Assembly (NCBI RefSeq): GCF_001971585.1
Contig: NZ_CP019323.1
Span: 248,001 to 312,000 of the forward strand
DNA from: Companilactobacillus allii
GTDB lineage: Bacteria; Bacillota; Bacilli; Lactobacillales; Lactobacillaceae
Direction: 5' to 3'
Length of the DNA stretch: 64,000 nt
Shown piece by piece: positions 62,021-64,000 of this stretch. A program made the translations under genes and the position numbers. Every line of letters starts with the position of its first letter. Within the stretch, counting starts at the first letter, position 1. Under the pieces are notes generated by a model. That model saw nothing but the letters and a program-made list of their open reading frames with translations. It made no database searches and had not been told where the DNA came from.

Positions 62021-63904
62021 TTATTTTGTAAATCCTGCTTTTGTACTATAACCTTTGCCAGCAGTTAGATCATATTGGATCAATTTATAATCCTTCATCA
62101 ATTTCTTTTGCTTCTTAGTTAAATCCTGATATGAAATACTCTTGCCAGTCTTTTTGTTAACGTATAAACTCTCAGAATTCCCAACTGTACTTTTGGCCAT
62201 AGCCGGTTCATCTTCTTGAATCTTTGTTAACATCGCATAAAATGGCGTTACTTTTTGGCCCATTTGTTTATATGCCAAAGCTATGAATCCATTGGGATCG
62301 GTAATCTTAGTATTCTTACTTATTTTCTTAGTTCCATAACCATGGTTTATAGCATATTTATTACTATAGATAAAGTAGTCAGTCTCATGTTGCGCAACGT
62401 TATACTTCTCCATACTATTACCATCATAAATACCAGGTAAATGATCCCCATACCAAACAACTGTAATGGGCTTTTTAATACTGTCCAGCTTACTTAGAAA
62501 TTCCTTAGTCGAGGTATCGGTCAAACTGATTCCCTTTGAGAAATTCTCAACTTGTTTCGTATTTTTCCCAGCACCTGAACCACTAACTTTGAAGTTACTA
62601 TTCTTATACTTATTAGTATAAGGCATATGATTTTGCATAGTTACTAGACTTATAAACTGACCATCTTTAACATGATCGACCTGCCAAAGGACATTTTTAT
62701 AAGACGACTCATCACTCACATATTGACCACCGTCAGCTGTATCAGTATATTGAAGTGCTAAATCCCCAGTAGTATTGATATTTCTGAAAGTTTGAAAACC
62801 AAACTTCTTATATACACTAGCTCGGCTATAGAAATTACCAATGTAAGGATGTATTGCTGATTTAGTATCAAACTGATTGGTGATATTCTCTGGGTTAGTT
62901 TGTTTCTGCACTAGTTGAACGTATGGTGACTGTAGGGACTTGGAAAATTGATTATATGCCAAGCCAGTGAAGGTCATATATTCCATATTAGCCGTACCAC
63001 CACCGTAGCCTGAACTGAGCATCAAACCAGATGTAGTGTTTGCTTTGATATTACGAATATTAGGCATAGAGTCGGTATTAACTTTAACGTTAGGAACTCT
63101 ACTAGGATCTGAGAAGCTTTCACTCAGAACATAAATCAAAGTCTGTTTATTAATATTGCTATTAGGCCGATTCTTATTAATACTCTCGGCTTCTTTTTTA
63201 TACTTTTTAACAATTGAATCAATCTTACTTTGACTGTATCCTTTTGGTTCATCCATCACATTGACTCGTACATTAGTCAAGAAAGTAATCAGTGGACCAT
63301 TGCTGTTAGTTTCCCAAATCAAATTAGCAGTGAAATCAGAACGTCCTGCTTTTGTTAAAAACTTATTAGTCAAGGATCCCTCATCATTAGCAGAATAGAA
63401 ACTCCCTAAACTCAAAACAGCTAATAATAAGAAGACAATTCTAGTTTGCCATTTCATTCTAAGTAAATATTTACCAAATCTATGTTCCAAAAAGATACAA
63501 ATACCAATTCCGATTATTAATACGATTGCTACTTCAATAACCAATTTCAAACTGATCATTGTCAAAAGCTCTTTGATATTGCTCAAGAACATCAAGTCAC
63601 TTGGTAAGATCGGTTCAGTACGATAAATAACTTTCAATCTATTGGCAATAGAGAAAATCAAAAAAACGACATAAAATAACGCCGTTGAATAGAAGAAACG
63701 ATTGATAATCCCAAATAAACCAATATATATGAAAAATAGTACTAGAACTGTGACCAGATACATTCCCGGGAATGTTGAAGTAGCGTTGGTAAAGGCGAAT
63801 GATAGTGACCCTGTTTGTGAATAATCAATCACCAACCCCATAATGAAGGCTGATAATATTATAAAAATGAACTGTAAAATATATATTTTATTAAATCTTT
63901 TCAT
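62021..63904 (-). CDS. ltaS: Lipoteichoic acid synthase family protein
   Basis: This 627-aa protein has five N-terminal membrane helices (about 1-190) and an extracellular sulfatase-like domain. The catalytic Thr304 in YGGGTANMEYMTF, the SESFSDPSR metal motif with Glu near 262 and WYGDHLPGIYD with metal-binding Asp/His are present. It polymerises glycerol-phosphate from phosphatidylglycerol. It is long-linked in function to the dlt genes, which decorate the product. Paralogues (LtaP-like primase or phosphoglycerol transferase) cannot be excluded from sequence alone. The gene start has AAGGATGTTTCATTA upstream. Confidence 0.88.
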   Translation of the reverse strand: MKRFNKIYILQFIFIILSAFIMGLVIDYSQTGSLSFAFTNATSTFPGMYLVTVLVLFFIYIGLFGIINRFFYSTALFYVVFLIFSIANRLKVIYRTEPILPSDLMFLSNIKELLTMISLKLVIEVAIVLIIGIGICIFLEHRFGKYLLRMKWQTRIVFLLLAVLSLGSFYSANDEGSLTNKFLTKAGRSDFTANLIWETNSNGPLITFLTNVRVNVMDEPKGYSQSKIDSIVKKYKKEAESINKNRPNSNINKQTLIYVLSESFSDPSRVPNVKVNTDSMPNIRNIKANTTSGLMLSSGYGGGTANMEYMTFTGLAYNQFSKSLQSPYVQLVQKQTNPENITNQFDTKSAIHPYIGNFYSRASVYKKFGFQTFRNINTTGDLALQYTDTADGGQYVSDESSYKNVLWQVDHVKDGQFISLVTMQNHMPYTNKYKNSNFKVSGSGAGKNTKQVENFSKGISLTDTSTKEFLSKLDSIKKPITVVWYGDHLPGIYDGNSMEKYNVAQHETDYFIYSNKYAINHGYGTKKISKNTKITDPNGFIALAYKQMGQKVTPFYAMLTKIQEDEPAMAKSTVGNSESLYVNKKTGKSISYQDLTKKQKKLMKDYKLIQYDLTAGKGYSTKAGFTK

Positions 63905-64000
63905 TAATGAAACATCCTTATACTTGCATAATTAACTCTTTTATATACTAACCCATATTTTTAATAAATGGAAAATTAATTGAAGATTTGAGTTGTATCA

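Overview
The window reads as a low-GC Gram-positive chromosome of a lactic acid bacterium, most likely Lactobacillaceae and possibly the Companilactobacillus group. The reasons are strong AGGAGG-type ribosome binding sites with frequent TTG/GTG starts, a T-box leader, a complete D-alanylation (dlt) operon with dltX, an LtaS-type lipoteichoic acid synthase, WxL proteins, a KxYKxGKxW-like signal peptide with SLAP-like C-terminal repeats, several PTS systems and a holin-like type I toxin family. The genus is an inference. No rRNA, tRNA, CRISPR array, insertion sequence or prophage is visible.

Layout. 0-2.8 kb: amino-acid ABC importer behind a T-box leader whose 3' half (stem III plus antiterminator/terminator) is duplicated. 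3-5.5 kb: arsenic resistance (arsC and a membrane protein on the minus strand, arsR and acr3 on the plus strand). 5.5-12 kb: a 31-aa membrane peptide, nucleoside deoxyribosyltransferase, three MFS transporters, an esterase and an orphan CopY regulator. 12-16.4 kb: leuABCD behind a leucine-rich leader peptide and attenuator; LeuA lacks the leucine-binding domain. 16.5-20.6 kb: XRE-TPR regulator and an OpuA glycine-betaine importer. 21-25.4 kb: dltXABCD. 26-30 kb: small housekeeping and hypothetical genes and two WxL proteins. 29.8-33.3 kb: a cytosolic ceramidase-like hydrolase, a PTS EIIC and an RpiR regulator. 33.4-39.5 kb: a 2044-aa surface protein with 15 BspA-type repeats and 16 beta repeats. 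39.9-50.7 kb: two adjacent beta-glycoside PTS clusters, each with a GntR regulator and an SGNH/acetyl-esterase-like hydrolase. 51-55 kb: heterodimeric ABC exporter with a MarR regulator. 55.3-56.7 kb: degV and DUF1836. 56.8-58 kb: a tandem array of type I toxin-antitoxin modules (two complete, one 5'-truncated). 58-64 kb: EamA transporter, P-type cation ATPase and LTA synthase.

Most noteworthy. (1) In the toxin array the 27-aa toxin start and ribosome binding site sit in a hairpin inside an overlapping 32-aa leader ORF that has its own strong ribosome binding site, which suggests hok/mok-like translational coupling. Antisense promoters are kept in all three copies. (2) The second T-box half has compensatory base changes in its helices but no decoding stem. 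(3) A family of intergenic palindromes has covarying outer and inner arms around conserved middle segments. (4) A TGTTTAAACA box is shared by the dlt promoter region and a PTS/GntR/esterase cluster. (5) Three PTS loci are each paired with an acyl/acetyl-hydrolase-like gene. All functional statements come from reading the sequence and recalling family motifs; no database search was run.
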